Assembly: GCA_964057225.1 (NCBI GenBank)
Contig: CAXKVF010000095.1
Span: 59,001 to 123,000 of the forward strand
From: Auanema rhodensis
Lineage: Eukaryota > Nematoda > Chromadorea > Rhabditida > Rhabditidae
Direction of reading: 5' to 3'
Length of the DNA: 64,000 bases
Positions within the stretch are counted from its first letter, which is position 1; each line of letters begins with the position of its first letter. The notes beneath the pieces are model-generated. The model did no database searches and had not been told where the DNA came from. It worked only from the letters and a program-made list of their open reading frames with translations. This document shows positions 11,401-25,885 of this stretch, piece after piece. The translations under genes and the position numbers were made by a program.

Positions 11401-12333
11401 CTCTTTATCTTTCACGTGAAACGAGTTACATACCAAGTGCACATCACGTGTACATTTAATTAGCATAAATTAAAGTTCACGTAAAATTCAAAGTCATGGT
11501 TACCATGCACCAATATCAATAAAAATTTGTTTTTAGACTAATATGGACATGGGGAATCTAATTTTGAAAACCGCATCTCTTTATCTTTCACGTGAGGCGA
11601 GTTACATACCAAGTGCACATCACGTGTACATTTAATTAGCATAAATTAAAGTTCACGTAAATTTCAAAGTCATGGTTACCATGAAAGAATATCAATAAAA
11701 ATTTGTTTTTAGACTAATATGGACATGGGGAATCTAATTTTGAAAACCGCATCTCTTTATCTTTCACGTGAAGCGAGTTACATACCAAGTGCACATCACG
11801 TGTACATTTAATTAGCATAAATTAAAGTTCACGTAAATTTCAAAGTCATGGTTACCATGCACCAATATCAATAAAAATTTGTTTTTAGACTAATATGGAC
11901 ATGGGGAATCTAATTGTGAAAACCGCATCTCTTTATCTTTCACGTGAAGCGAGTTACATACCAAGTGCACATCACGTGTACATTTAATTAGCATAAATTA
12001 AAGTTCACGTAAATTTCAAAGTCATGGTTACCATGAACCAATATCAATAAAAATTTGTTTTTAGACTAATATGGACATGGGGAATCTAATTTTGAAAACC
12101 GCATCTCTTTATCTTTCACGTGAAGCGAGTTACATACCAAGTGCACATCACGTGTACATTTAATTAGCATAAATTAAAGTTCACGTAAAATTCAAAGTCA
12201 TGGTTACCATGCACCAATATCAATAAAAATTTGGTTTTAGACTAATATGGACATGGGGAATCTAATTTTGAAAACCGCATCTCTTTATCTTTCACGTGAA
12301 GCGAGTTACATACCAAGTGCACATCACGTGTAC
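5470..12333 (+). repeat. Mosaic block of 39 monomers with a 20-monomer-spaced duplication
   Basis: All monomers are 176 bp. No simple HOR is visible, but a run of variants is copied 3520 bp (20 monomers) apart: 'cgtgaggcg' at about 8072 and 11592, 'taattgtgaa' at 8391 and 11911, and 'cgtaaaattc' near 8665 and 12185. Within the two copies, the same T-run is hit by different substitutions at 8711 ('ttcttttt') and 12231 ('ttggtttt'), so mutation has continued since. The 'cgtggagcg' pair at 6661 and 7013 (352 bp apart) is repeated 33 monomers downstream. No gene is present. Confidence 0.85.
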
Positions 12334-15149
12334 ATTTAATTAGCATAAATTAAAGTTCACGTAAATTTCAAAGTCATGGTTACCATGCACCAATATCAAT
12401 AAAAATTTGTTTTTAGACTAATATGGACATGGGGAATCTAATTTTGAAAACCGCATCTCTTTATCTTTCACGTGGAGCGAGTTACATACCAAGTGCACAT
12501 CACGTGTACATTTAATTAGCATAAATTAAAGTTCACGTAAATTTCAAAGTCATGGTTACCATGCACCAATATCAATAAAAATTTGTTTTTAGACTAATAT
12601 GGACATGGGGAATCTAATTTTGAAAACCGCATCTCTTTATCTTTCACGTGAAGCGAGTTACATACCAAGTGCACATCACGTGTACATTTAATTAGCATAA
12701 ATTAAAGTTCACGTAAATTTCAAAGTCATGGTTACCATGCACCAATATCAATAAAAATTTGTTTTTAGACTAATATGGACATGGGGAATCTAATTTTGAG
12801 AACCGCATCTCTTTATCTTTCACGTGGAGCGAGTTACATACCAAGTGCACATCACGTGTACATTTAATTAGCATAAATTAAAGTTCACGTAAATTTCAAA
12901 GTCATGGTTACCATGCACCAATATCAATAAAAATTTGTTTTTAGACTAATATGGACATGGGGAATCTAATTTTGAAAACCGCATCTCTTTATCTTTCACG
13001 TGAAGCGAGTTACATACCAAGTGCACATCACGTGTACATTTAATTAGCATAAATTAAAGTTCACGTAAATTTCAAAGTCGTGGTTACCATGAACCAATAT
13101 CAATAAAAATTTGTTTTTAGACTAATATGGACATGGGGAATCTAATTTTGAAAACCGCATCTCTTTATCTTACACGTGAAGCGAGTTACATACCAAGTGC
13201 ACATCACGTGTACATTTAATTAGCATAAATTAAAGTTCACGTAAATTTCAAAGTCATGGTTACCATGCACCAATATCAATAAAAATTTGTTTTTAGACTA
13301 ATATGGACATGGGGAATCTAATTTTGAAAACCGCATCTCTTTATCTTTCACGTGAAGCGAGTTACATACCAAGTGCACATCACGTGTACATTTAATTAGC
13401 ATAAATTAAAGTTCACGTAAATTTCAAAGTCATGGTTACCATGAACCAATATCAATAAAAATTTGTTTTTAGACTAATATGGACATGGGGAATCTAATTT
13501 TGAAAACCGCATCTCTTTATCTTTCACGTGAAGCGAGTTACATACCAAGTGCACATCACGTGTACATTTAATTAGCATAAATTAAAGTTCACGTAAATTT
13601 CAAAGTCATGGTTACCATGCACCAATATCAATAAAAATTTGTTTTTAGACTAATATGGACATGGGGAATCTAATTTTGAAAACCGCATCTCTTTATCTTT
13701 CACGTGAAGCGAGTTACATACCAAGTGCACATCACGTGTACATTTAATTAGCATAAATTAAAGTTCACGTAAATTTCAAAGTCATGGTTACCATGCACCA
13801 ATATCAATAAAAATTTGTTTTTAGACTAATATGGACATGGCGAATCTAATTTTGAAAACCGCATCTCTTTATCTTTCACGTGAAGCGAGTTACATACCAA
13901 GTGCACATCACGTGTACATTTAATTAGCATAAATTAAAGTTCACGTAAATTTCAAAGTCATGGTTACCATGCACCAATATCAATAAAAATTTGTTTTTAG
14001 ACTAATATGGACATGGGGAATCTAATTTTGAAAACCGCATCTCTTTATCTTTCACGTGAAGCGAGTTACATACCAAGTGCACATCACGTGTACATTTAAT
14101 TAGCATAAATTAAAGTTCACGTAAATTTCAAAGTCATGGTTACCATGAACCAATATCAATAAAAATTTGTTTTTAGACTAATATGGACATGGGGAATCTA
14201 ATTTTGAAAACCGCATCTCTTTATCTTTCACGTGAAGCGAGTTACATACCAAGTGCACATCACGTGTACATTTAATTAGCATAAATTAAAGTTCACGTAA
14301 ATTTCAAAGTCATGGTTACCATGCACCAATATCAATAAAAATTTGTTTTTAGACTAATATGGACATGGGGAATCTAATTTTGAAAACCGCATCTCTTTAT
14401 CTTTCACGTGGAGCGAGTTACATACCAAGTGCACATCACGTGTACATTTAATTAGCATAAATTAAAGTTCACGTAAATTTCAAAGTCATGGTTACCATGC
14501 ACCAATATCAATAAAAATTTGTTTTTAGACTAATATGGACATGGGGAATCTAATTTTGAAAACCGCATCTCTTTATCTTTCACGTGAAGCGAGTTACATA
14601 CCAAGTGCACATCACGTGTACATTTAATTAGCATAAATTAAAGTTCACGTAAATTTCAAAGTCATGGTTACCATGCACCAATATCAATAAAAATTTGTTT
14701 TTAGACTAATATGGACATGGGGAATCTAATTTTGAAAACCGCATCTCTTTATCTTTCACGTGGAGCGAGTTACATACCAAGTGCACATCACGTGTACATT
14801 TAATTAGCATAAATTAAAGTTCACGTAAATTTCAAAGTCATGGTTACCATGCACCAATATCAATAAAAATTTGTTTTTAGACTAATATGGACATGGGGAA
14901 TCTAATTTTGAAAACCGCATCTCTTTATCTTTCACGTGAAGCGAGTTACATACCAAGTGCACATCACGTGTACATTTAATTAGCATAAATTAAAGTTCAC
15001 GTAAATTTCAAAGTCGTGGTTACCATGAACCAATATCAATAAAAATTTGTTTTTAGACTAATATGGACATGGGGAATCTAATTTTGAAAACCGCATCTCT
15101 TTATCTTTCACGTGAAGCGAGTTACATACCAAGTGCACATCACGTGTAC
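12334..15149 (+). repeat. Five-monomer segment repeated at 11-monomer (1936-bp) spacing
   Basis: Monomers at 12334, 12510, 12686, 12862 and 13038 match those at 14270, 14446, 14622, 14798 and 14974. The haplotypes are cac, cac, cac, cac, aac, with 'cgtggagcg' in the first and third and 'gtcgtgg' in the fifth. The first three also match 6526-7053. The intervening monomers (13214-14269) have no counterpart after the second copy, so only about half of a putative 11-mer unit is preserved. The monomer at 12686 has a private 'ttttgagaacc'. Confidence 0.85.
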
Positions 15150-18100
15150 ATTTAATTAGCATAAATTAAAGTTCACGTAAATTTCAAAGTCATGGTTACC
15201 ATGAAGCAATATCAATAAAAATTTGTTTTTAGACTAATATGGACATGGGGAATCTAATTTTGAAAACCGCATCTCTTTATCTTTCACGTGAAGCGAGTTA
15301 CATACCAAGTGCACATCACGTGTACATTTAATTAGCATAAATTAAAGTTCACGTAAATTTCAAAGTCATGGTTACCATGAACCAATATCAATAAAAATTT
15401 GTTTTTAGACTAATATGGACATGGGGAATCTAATTTTGAAAACCGCATCTCTTTATCTTTCACGTGAAGCGAGTTACATACCAAGTGCACATCACGTGTA
15501 CATTTAATTAGCATAAATTAAAGTTCACGTAAATTTCAAAGTCATGGTTACCCTGCACCAATATCAATAAAAATTTGTTTTTAGACTAATATGGACATGG
15601 GGAATCTAATTTTGAAAACCGCATCTTTTTATCTTTCACGTGAAGCGAGTTACATACCTAGTGCACATCACGTGTACATTTAATTAGCATAAATTAAAGT
15701 TCACGTAAATTTCAAAGTCGTGATTACCATGAACCAATATCAATAAAAATTTGTTTTTAGACTAATATGGACATGGGGAATCTAATTTTGAAAACCGCAT
15801 CTCTTTATCTTACAAGTGAAGCGAGTTACATACCAAGTGCACATCACGTGTACATTTAATTAGCATAAATTAAAGTTCACGTAAATTTCAAAGTCATGGT
15901 TACCATGAAGCAATATCAATAAAAATTTGTTTTTAGACTAATATGGACATGGGGAATCTAATTTTGAAAACCGCATCTCTTTATCTTTCACGTGAAGCGA
16001 GTTACATACCAAGTGCACATCACGTGTACATTTAATTAGCATAAATTAAAGTTCACGTAAATTTCAAAGTCATGGTTACCATGAACCAATATCAATAAAA
16101 ATTTGTTTTTAGACTAATATGGACATGGGGAATCTAATTTTGAAAACCGCATCTCTTTATCTTTCACGTGAAGCGAGTTACATACCAAGTGCACATCACG
16201 TGTACATTTAATTAGCATAAATTAAAGTTCACGTAAATTTCAAAGTCATGGTTACCATGAAGGAATATCAATAAAAATTTGTTTTTAGACTAATATGGAC
16301 ATGGGGAATCTAATTTTGAAAACCGCATCTCTTTATCTTTCACGTGAAGCGAGTTACATACCAAGTGCACATCACGTGTACATTTAATTAGCATAAATTA
16401 AAGTTCACGTAAATTTCAAAGTCATGGTTACCATGAACCAATATCAATAAAAATTTGTTTTTAGACTAATATGGACATGGGGAATCTAATTTTGAAAACC
16501 GCATCTCTTTATCTTTCACGTGAAGCGAGTTACATACCAAGTGCACATCACGTGTACATTTAATTAGCATAAATTAAAGTTCACGTAAATTTCAAAGTCA
16601 TGGTTACCATGAACCAATATCAATAAAAATTTGTTTTTAGACTAATATGGACATGGGGAATCTAATTTTGAAAACCGCATCTCTTTATCTTTCACGTGAA
16701 GCGAGTTACATACCAAGTGCACATCACGTGTACATTTAATTAGCATAAATTAAAGTTCACGTAAATTTCAAAGTCATGGTTACCATGCACCAATATCAAT
16801 AAAAATTTGTTTTTAGACTAATATGGACATGGGGAATCTAATTTTGAAAACCGCATCTCTTTATCTTTCACGTGAAGCGAGTTACATACCAAGTGCACAT
16901 CACGTGTACATTTAATTAGCATAAATTAAAGTTCACGTAAATTTCAAAGTCATGGTTACCATGAAGCAATATCAATAAAAATTTGTTTTTAGACTAATAT
17001 GGACATGGGGAATCTAATTTTGAAAACCGCATCTCTTTATCTTTCACGTGAAGCGAGTTACATACCAAGTGCACATCACGTGTACATTTAATTAGCATAA
17101 ATTAAAGTTCACGTAAATTTCAAAGTCATGGTTACCATGAACCAATATCAATAAAAATTTGTTTTTAGACTAATATGGACATGGGGAATCTAATTTTGAA
17201 AACCGCATCTCTTTATCTTTCACGTGAAGCGAGTTACATACCAAGTGCACATCACGTGTACATTTAATTAGCATAAATTAAAGTTCACGTAAATTTCAAA
17301 GTCATGGTTACCATGCACCAATATCAATAAAAATTTGTTTTTAGACTAATATGGACATGGGGAATCTAATTTTGAAAACCGCATCTCTTTATCTTTCACG
17401 TGAAGCGAGTTACATATCAAGTGCACATCACGTGTACATTTAATTAGCATAAATTAAAGTTCACGTAAATTTCAAAGTCATGGTTACCATGAACCAATAT
17501 CAATAAAAATTTGTTTTTAGACTAATATGGACATGGGGAATCTAATTTTGAAAACCGCATCTCTTTATCTTTCACGTGAAGCGAGTTACATACCAAGTGC
17601 ACATCACGTGTACATTTAATTAGCATAAATTAAAGTTCACGTAAATTTCAAAGTCATGGTTACCATGCACCAATATCAATAAAAATTTGTTTTTAGACTA
17701 ATATGGACATGGCGAATCTAATTTTGAAAACCGCATCTCTTTATCTTTCACGTGAAGCGAGTTACATACCAAGTGCACATCACGTGTACATTTAATTAGC
17801 ATAAATTAAAGTTCACGTAAATTTCAAAGTCATGGTTACCATGCACCAATATCAATAAAAATTTGTTTTTAGACTAATATGGACATGGGGAATCTAATTT
17901 TGAAAACCGCATCTCTTTATCTTTCACGTGAAGCGAGTTACATACCAAGTGCACATCACGTGTACATTTAATTAGCATAAATTAAAGTTCACGTAAATTT
18001 CAAAGTCATGGTTACCATGAACCAATATCAATAAAAATTTGTTTTTAGACTAATATGGACATGGGGAATCTAATTTTGAAAACCGCATCTCTTTATCTTT

Positions 18101-19901
18101 CACGTGAAGCGAGTTACATACCAAGTGCACATCACGTGTACATTTAATTAGCATAAATTAAAGTTCACGTAAAATTCAAAGTCATGGTTACCATGAACCA
18201 ATATCAATAAAAATTTGTTTTTAGACTAATATGGACATGGGGAATCTAATTTTGAAAACCGCATCTCTTTATCTTTCACGTGAAGCGAGTTACATACCAA
18301 GTGCACATCACGTGTACATTTAATTAGCATAAATTAAAGTTCACGTAAATTTCAAAGTCATGGTTACCATGCACCAATATCAATAAAAATTTGTTTTTAG
18401 ACTAATATGGACATGGGGAATCTAATTTTGAAAACCGCATCTCTTTATCTTTCACGTGAAGCGAGTTACATACCAAGTGCACATCACGTGTACATTTAAT
18501 TAGCATAAATTAAAGTTCACGTAAATTTCAAAGTCATGGTTACCATGCACCAATATCAATAAAAATTTGTTTTTAGACTAATATGGACATGGGGAATCTA
18601 ATTTTGAAAACCGCATCTCTTTATCTTTCACGTGAAGCGAGTTACATACCAAGTGCACATCACGTGTACATTTAATTAGCATAAATTAAAGTTCACGTAA
18701 ATTTCAAAGTCATGGTTACCATGAACCAATATCAATAAAAATTTGTTTTTAGACTAATATGGACATGGGGAATCTAATTTTGAAAACCGCATCTCTTTAT
18801 CTTTCACGTGAAGCGAGTTACATACCAAGTGCACATCACGTGTACATTTAATTAGCATAAATTAAAGTTCACGTAAATTTCAAAGTCATGGTTACCATGA
18901 AGCAATATCAATAAAAATTTGTTTTTAGACTAATATGGACATGGGGAATCTAATTTTGAAAACCGCATCTCTTTATCTTTCACGTGAAGCGAGTTACATA
19001 CCAAGTGCACATCACGTGTACATTTAATTAGCATAAATTAAAGTTCACGTAAATTTCAAAGTCATGGTTACCATGAACCAATATCAATAAAAATTTGTTT
19101 TTAGACTAATATGGACATGGGGAATCTAATTTTGAAAACCGCATCTCTTTATCTTTTACGTGAAGCGAGTTACATACCAAGTGCACATCACGTGTACATT
19201 TAATTAGCATAAATTAAAGTTCACGTAAAATTCAAAGTCATGGTTACCATGCACCAATATCAATAAAAATTTGTTTTTAGACTAATATGGACATGGGGAA
19301 TCTAATTTTGAAAACCGCATCTCTTTATCTTTTACGTGAAGCGAGTTACATACCAAGTGCACATCACGTATACATTTAATTAGCATAAATTAAAGTTCAC
19401 GTAAATTTCAAAGTCATGGTTACCATGAACCAATATCAATAAAAATTTGTTTTTAGACTAATATGGACATGGGGAATCTAATTTTGAAAACCGCATCTCT
19501 TTATCTTTCACGTGAAGCGAGTTACATACCAAGTGCACATCACGTGTACATTTAATTAGCATAAATTAAAGTTCACGTAAATTTCAAAGTCATGGTTACC
19601 ATGCACCAATATCAATAAAAATTTGTTTTTAGACTAATATGGACATGGGGAATCTAATTTTGAAAACCGCATCTCTTTATCTTTCACGTGAAGCGAGTTA
19701 CATACCAAGTGCACATCACGTGTACATTTAATTAGCATAAATTAAAGTTCACGTAAATTTCAAAGTCATGGTTACCATGCACCAATATCAATAAAAATTT
19801 GTTTTTAGACTAATATGGACATGGGGAATCTAATTTTGAATACCGCATCTCTTTATCTTTCACGTGAAGCGAGTTACATACCAAGTGCACATCACGTGTA
19901 C
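15150..19901 (+). repeat. Mosaic block of 27 monomers, no clear HOR
   Basis: Full-length monomers with mixed haplotypes. A third 'gtcg' variant with 'gtgatt' lies near 15720, followed by 'cttacaagtg' near 15810, related to 'cttacacgtg' at 13170 fifteen monomers earlier. 'ggcgaatc' at 17713 repeats 13841 at 22 monomers. The monomer at 15502 has several private changes ('ttaccctgc', 'catcttttt', 'acctag'). The monomer at 19198 has both CACGTG boxes altered (tacgtg and cacgta). No gene or inserted element is seen. Confidence 0.8.
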
Positions 19902-22900
19902 ATTTAATTAGCATAAATTAAAGTTCACGTAAATTTCAAAGTCATGGTTACCATGAACCAATATCAATAAAAATTTGTTTTTAGACTAATATGGACATGG
20001 GGAATCTAATTTTGAAAACCGCATCTCTTTATCTTTCACGTGAAGCGAGTTACATACCAAGTGCACATCACGTGTACATTTAATTAGCATAAATTAAAGT
20101 TCACGTAAATTTCAAAGTCATGGTTACCATGCACCAATATCAATAAAAATTTGTTTTTAGACTAATATGGACATGGGGAATCTAATTTTGAAAACCGCAT
20201 CTCTTTATCTTTCACGTGAAGCGAGTTACATACCAAGTGCACATCACGTGTACATTTAATTAGCATAAATTAAAGTTCACGTAAATTTCAAAGTCATGGT
20301 TACCATGAAGCAATATCAATAAAAATTTGTTTTAAGACTAATATGGAAATGGGGAATCTAATTTTGAAAACCGCATCTCTTTATCTTTCACGTGAAGCGA
20401 GTTACATACCAAGTGCACATCACGTGTACATTTAATTAGCATAAATTAAAGTTCACGTAAATTTCAAAATCATGGTTACCATGAACCAATATCAATAAAA
20501 ATTTGTTTTTAGACTAATATGGACATGGGGAATCTAATTTTGAAAACCGCATCTCTTTATCTTTCACGTGAAGCGAGTTACATACCAAGTGCACATCACG
20601 TGTACATTTAATTAGCATAAATTAAAGTTCACGTAAATTTCAAAGTCATGGTTACCATGCACCAATATCAATAAAAATTTGTTTTTAGACTAATATGGAC
20701 ATGGGGAATCTAATTTTGAAAACCGCATCTCTTTATCTTTCACGTGAAGCGAGTTACATACCAAGTGCACATCACGTGTACATTTAATTAGCATAAATTA
20801 AAGTTCACGTAAATTTCAAAGTCATGGTTACCATGAACCAATATCAATAAAAATTTGTTTTTAGACTAATATGGACATGGGGAATCTAATTTTGAAAACC
20901 GCATCTCTTTATCTTTCACGTGAAGCGAGTTACATACCAAGTGCACATCACGTGTACATTTAATTAGCATAAATTAAAGTTCACGTAAATTTCAAAGTCA
21001 TGGTTACCATGAAGCAATATCAATAAAAATTTGTTTTTAGACTAATATGGACATGGGGAATCTAATTTTGAAAACCGCATCTCTTTATCTTTCACGTGAA
21101 GCGAGTTACATACCAAGTGCACATCACGTGTACATTTAATTAGCATAAATTAAAGTTCACGTAAATTTCAAAGTCATGGTTACCATGCACCAATATCAAT
21201 AAAAATTTGTTTTTAGACTAATATGGACATGGGGAATCTAATGTTGAAAACCGCATCTCTTCATCTTTCACGTGAAGCGAGTTACATACCAAGTGCACAT
21301 CACGTGTACATTTAATTAGCATAAATTAAAGTTCACGTAAATTTCAAAGTCATGGTTACCATGCACCAATATCAATAAAAATTTGTTTTTAGACTAATAT
21401 GGACATGGGGAATCTAATTTTGAAAACCGCATCTCTTTATCTTTCACGTGAAGCGAGTTACATACCAAGTGCACATCACGTGTACATTTAATTAGCATAA
21501 ATTAAAGTTCACGTAAATTTCAAAGTCATGGTTACCATGCACCAATATCAATAAAAATTTGTTTTAAGACTAATATGGACATGGGGAATCTAATTTTGAA
21601 AACCGCATCTCTTCATCTTTCACGTGAAGCGAGTTACATACCAAGTGCACATCAAGTGTACATTTAATTAGCATAAATTAAAGTTCACGTAAATTTCAAA
21701 GTCATGGTTACCATGCACCAATATCAATAAAAATTTGTTTTTAGACTAATATGGACATGGGGAATCTAATTTTGAAAACCGCATCTCTTTATCTTTCACG
21801 TGAAGCGAGTTACATACCAAGTGCACATCACGTGTACATTTAATTAGCATAAATTAAAGTTCACGTAAATTTCAAAGTCATGGTTACCATGCACCAATAT
21901 CAATAAAAATTTGTTTTTAGACTAATATGGACATGGGGAATCTAATTTTGAAAACCGCATCTCTTTATCTTTCACGTGAAGCGAGTTACATACCAAGTGC
22001 ACATCACGTGTACATTTAATTAGCATAAATTAAAGTTCACGTAAATTTCAAAGTCATGGTTACCATGCACCAATATCAATAAAAATTTGTTTTTAGACTA
22101 ATATGGACATGGGGAATCTAATTTTGAAAACCGCATCTCTTTATCTTTCACGTGAAGCGAGTTACATACCAAGTGCACATCACGTGTACATTTAATTAGC
22201 ATAAATTAAAGTTCACGTAAATTTCAAAGTCATGGTTACCATGCACCAATATCAATAAAAATTTGTTTTAAGACTAATATGGACATGGGGAATCTAATTT
22301 TGAAAACCGCATCTCTTCATCTTTCACGTGAAGCGAGTTACATACCAAGTGCACATCAAGTGTACATTTAATTAGCATAAATTAAAGTTCACGTAAATTT
22401 CAAAGTCATGGTTACCATGCACCAATATCAATAAAAATTTGTTTTTAGACTAATATGGACATGGGGAATCTAATTTTGAAAACCGCATCTCTTTATCTTT
22501 CACGTGAAGCGAGTTACATACCAAGTGCACATCACGTGTACATTTAATTAGCATAAATTAAAGTTCACGTAAATTTCAAAGTCATGGTTACCATGCACCA
22601 ATATCAATAAAAATTTGTTTTTAGACTAATATGGACATGGGGAATCTAATTTTGAAAACCGCATCTCTTTATCTTTCACGTGAAGCGAGTTACATACCAA
22701 GTGCACATCACGTGTACATTTAATTAGCATAAATTAAAGTTCACGTAAATTTCAAAGTCATGGTTACCATGAACCAATATCAATAAAAATTTGTTTTTAG
22801 ACTAATATGGACATGGGGAATCTAATTTTGAAAACCGCATCTCTTTATCTTTCACGTGAAGCGAGTTACATACCAAGTGCACATCACGTGTACATTTAAT

Positions 22901-25885
22901 TAGCATAAATTAAAGTTCACGTAAATTTCAAAGTCATGGTTACCATGCACCAATATCAATAAAAATTTGTTTTTAGACTAATATGGACATGGGGAATCTA
23001 ATTTTGAAAACCGCATCTCTTTATCTTTCACGTGAAGCGAGTTACATACCAAGTGCACATCACGTGTACATTTAATTAGCATAAATTAAAGTTCACGTAA
23101 ATTTCAAAGTCATGGTTACCATGAAGCAATATCAATAAAAATTTGTTTTAAGACTAATATGGAAATGGGGAATCTAATTTTGAAAACCGCATCTCTTTAT
23201 CTTTCACGTGAAGCGAGTTACATACCAAGTGCACATCACGTGTACATTTAATTAGCATAAATTAAAGTTCACGTAAATTTCAAAATCATGGTTACCATGA
23301 ACCAATATCAATAAAAATTTGTTTTTAGACTAATATGGACATGGGGAATCTAATTTTGAAAACCGCATCTCTTTATCTTTCACGTGAAGCGAGTTACATA
23401 CCAAGTGCACATCACGTGTACATTTAATTAGCATAAATTAAAGTTCACGTAAATTTCAAAGTCATGGTTACCATGCACCAATATCAATAAAAATTTGTTT
23501 TTAGACTAATATGGACATGGGGAATCTAATTTTGAAAACCGCATCTCTTTATCTTTCACGTGAAGCGAGTTACATACCAAGTGCACATCACGTGTACATT
23601 TAATTAGCATAAATTAAAGTTCACGTAAATTTCAAAGTCATGGTTACCATGAACCAATATCAATAAAAATTTGTTTTTAGACTAATATGGACATGGGGAA
23701 TCTAATTTTGAAAACCGCATCTCTTTATCTTTCACGTGAAGCGAGTTACATACCAAGTGCACATCACGTGTACATTTAATTAGCATAAATTAAAGTTCAC
23801 GTAAATTTCAAAGTCATGGTTACCATGAAGCAATATCAATAAAAATTTGTTTTTAGACTAATATGGACATGGGGAATCTAATTTTGAAAACCGCATCTCT
23901 TTATCTTTCACGTGAAGCGAGTTACATACCAAGTGCACATCACGTGTACATTTAATTAGCATAAATTAAAGTTCACGTAAATTTCAAAGTCATGGTTACC
24001 ATGCACCAATATCAATAAAAATTTGTTTTTAGACTAATATGGACATGGGGAATCTAATGTTGAAAACCGCATCTCTTCATCTTTCACGTGAAGCGAGTTA
24101 CATACCAAGTGCACATCACGTGTACATTTAATTAGCATAAATTAAAGTTCACGTAAATTTCAAAGTCATGGTTACCATGCACCAATATCAATAAAAATTT
24201 GTTTTTAGACTAATATGGACATGGGGAATCTAATTTTGAAAACCGCATCTCTTTATCTTTCACGTGAAGCGAGTTACATACCAAGTGCACATCACGTGTA
24301 CATTTAATTAGCATAAATTAAAGTTCACGTAAATTTCAAAGTCATGGTTACCATGCACCAATATCAATAAAAATTTGTTTTAAGACTAATATGGACATGG
24401 GGAATCTAATTTTGAAAACCGCATCTCTTCATCTTTCACGTGAAGCGAGTTACATACCAAGTGCACATCAAGTGTACATTTAATTAGCATAAATTAAAGT
24501 TCACGTAAATTTCAAAGTCATGGTTACCATGCACCAATATCAATAAAAATTTGTTTTTAGACTAATATGGACATGGGGAATCTAATTTTGAAAACCGCAT
24601 CTCTTTATCTTTCACGTGAAGCGAGTTACATACCAAGTGCACATCACGTGTACATTTAATTAGCATAAATTAAAGTTCACGTAAATTTCAAAGTCATGGT
24701 TACCATGCACCAATATCAATAAAAATTTGTTTTTAGACTAATATGGACATGGGGAATCTAATTTTGAAAACCGCATCTCTTTATCTTTCACGTGAAGCGA
24801 GTTACATACCAAGTGCACATCACGTGTACATTTAATTAGCATAAATTAAAGTTCACGTAAATTTCAAAGTCATGGTTACCATGCACCAATATCAATAAAA
24901 ATTTGTTTTTAGACTAATATGGACATGGGGAATCTAATTTTGAAAACCGCATCTCTTTATCTTTCACGTGAAGCGAGTTACATACCAAGTGCACATCACG
25001 TGTACATTTAATTAGCATAAATTAAAGTTCACGTAAATTTCAAAGTCATGGTTACCATGCACCAATATCAATAAAAATTTGTTTTAAGACTAATATGGAC
25101 ATGGGGAATCTAATTTTGAAAACCGCATCTCTTCATCTTTCACGTGAAGCGAGTTACATACCAAGTGCACATCAAGTGTACATTTAATTAGCATAAATTA
25201 AAGTTCACGTAAATTTCAAAGTCATGGTTACCATGCACCAATATCAATAAAAATTTGTTTTTAGACTAATATGGACATGGGGAATCTAATTTTGAAAACC
25301 GCATCTCTTTATCTTTCACGTGAAGCGAGTTACATACCAAGTGCACATCACGTGTACATTTAATTAGCATAAATTAAAGTTCACGTAAATTTCAAAGTCA
25401 TGGTTACCATGCACCAATATCAATAAAAATTTGTTTTTAGACTAATATGGACATGGGGAATCTAATTTTGAAAACCGCATCTCTTTATCTTTCACGTGAA
25501 GCGAGTTACATACCAAGTGCACATCACGTGTACATTTAATTAGCATAAATTAAAGTTCACGTAAATTTCAAAGTCATGGTTACCATGCACCAATATCAAT
25601 AAAAATTTGTTTTTAGACTAATATGGACATGGGGAATCTAATTTTGAAAACCGCATCTCTTTATCTTTCACGTGAAGCGAGTTACATACCAAGTGCACAT
25701 CAAGTGTACATTTAATTAGCATAAATTAAAGTTCACGTAAATTTCAAAGTCATGGTTACCATGCACCAATATCAATAAAAATTTGTTTTTAGACTAATAT
25801 GGACATGGGGAATCTAATTTTGAAAACCGCATCTCTTTATCTTTCACGTGAAGCGAGTTACATACCAAGTGCACATCACGTGTAC
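19902..25885 (+). repeat. 16-monomer (2816-bp) HOR, about two copies
   Basis: Variants in the first copy recur exactly 2816 bp later: 'tttaagacta' 20331 and 23147; 'caaaatc' 20465 and 23281; 'atgttg' with 'cttcatc' 21241 and 24057; 'gttttaagac' with 'atcaagtg' 21561 and 24377, then 22265 and 25081. The haplotype order from 20254 is aag, aac, cac, aac, aag, then nine cac, aac, cac. The second copy departs from it at 25534, where cac with 'atcaagtg' replaces aac. Correspondence also extends left to the monomers at 19902 and 20078. Inside each copy the 'gttttaagac' monomer recurs at 4-monomer spacing (704 bp), an older nested unit. Confidence 0.9.
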
